Of a DNA stretch of 5,758 nt, positions 5,487 to 5,758 are shown piece after piece. The notes under the pieces were generated by a model. The model was not told the origin of the DNA and searched no databases. It saw nothing but the letters and a program-made list of their open reading frames with translations. Positions within the stretch are counted from its first letter, which is position 1. The number at the start of each line of letters is the position of its first letter. Source of the DNA: an uncultured Clostridia bacterium (GTDB lineage Bacteria; Bacillota; Clostridia; Lachnospirales; Lachnospiraceae); the NCBI GenBank assembly GCA_946620335.1, contig CAMONF010000021.1, positions 1 through 5,758 of the forward strand, given 5' to 3'. The position numbers were made by a program, and so were the translations under genes.

Positions 5487-5758
5487 GCGGCGGATCGGGG
5501 AGGTTGTCATTTCCAATCCCTTTGTGCTGGGGCCCATGGCGGGCGTGACGGACCGGGCCTTTCGCGTTCTCTGCGCGGAGATGGGGGCCGGCCTGGTCTC
5601 CATGGAGATGGTCAGCGCCAACGCTGTGAAATATGGCAATAAAAAGACCTACGAGTTTGTGAACATCGCTGAAAATGAACACCCCGTCTCCATGCAACTC
5701 TTCGGCCCTGACGGCGACACCATCGCCCTGGCGGCGGAGGCTCTGGCGGACAAGCCCT
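5476..5758 (+). CDS. dusB: tRNA-dihydrouridine synthase DusB, 3' end cut by window
   Basis: The frame stays open to the window edge, giving 94 residues of a protein usually about 320-340 long. Dus enzymes are FMN-dependent and use NADPH to reduce specific uridines in the tRNA D-loop to dihydrouridine. The visible N-terminal barrel part has the FMN-binding signature PMAGVTDRAFR at 20-30, then EMGAGLVSMEMVSA at 35-48 and the strand VSMQLFG at 71-77, all typical of the DusB clade in Firmicutes. The catalytic Cys lies beyond the window. The ATG at 5476 overlaps the end of the preceding gene by 11 bases and has GGAGG at 5462-5466. No separate promoter is seen, so it is probably expressed with the upstream small gene. 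Confidence 0.92.
   Translation, partial: MGSERRIGEVVISNPFVLGPMAGVTDRAFRVLCAEMGAGLVSMEMVSANAVKYGNKKTYEFVNIAENEHPVSMQLFGPDGDTIALAAEALADKP

Noticed and set aside
5004..5639. 211-codon open frame on the minus strand
   Set aside because: Covers the antisense of dusB and the DUF6145-like gene and ends inside the palindromic repeat; no coding signal of its own.

Overview
The window is GC-rich bacterial DNA with strong AGGAGG-type ribosome binding sites, short intergenic gaps and families typical of Clostridia. The GH3 hydrolase, SLC45-like transporter, ComB-family protein and the small gene before dusB together suggest a high-GC gut Firmicute, possibly Oscillospiraceae or a relative. That placement is an inference from gene content and base composition; no marker gene is present.

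Layout. (1) 57-606, plus strand: a small two-helix membrane protein overlaps a YbjQ/UPF0145 protein by 20 bases, and the pair ends at a strong intrinsic terminator (673-711). (2) 771-2564, plus strand: a clear sigma-A-type promoter drives a cytoplasmic glycoside hydrolase family 3 enzyme. It has a NagZ-type Asp-x-His dyad and a C-terminal Rossmann-like domain. (3) 2565-2737: a convergent spacer with several hairpins, ending in a probable bidirectional terminator. (4) 4804-2738, minus strand: a two-gene operon of an SLC45/GPH-like major facilitator transporter and a ComB-like (2-phosphosulfolactate phosphatase family) protein, 18 bases apart. (5) 4805-5114: a divergent, partly AT-rich intergenic region. 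It holds the transporter promoter, a possible plus-strand promoter and an 80-base hairpin element with a 38-bp perfect stem. (6) 5115-5758, plus strand: a small conserved protein (DUF6145-like) overlapping the start of dusB, which runs off the window.

How the genes may work together: the hydrolase has no signal peptide and lies next to a sugar-type transporter, so imported oligosaccharides or amino-sugar glycosides could be cleaved in the cytoplasm. The two units are convergent and separately terminated, so the link is only positional. The ComB-like protein is co-transcribed with the transporter, but no coenzyme M or sulfolactate gene is in view. DusB modifies tRNA, and the small protein before it is probably translationally coupled to it.

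The most unusual element is the perfect hairpin at 4995-5074. It resembles a REP/MITE-type palindromic repeat and sits just upstream of the small gene and dusB, with a 15-base extra partial copy next to it. I did not find a convincing new multi-gene system; most of the window is ordinary chromosomal sequence.
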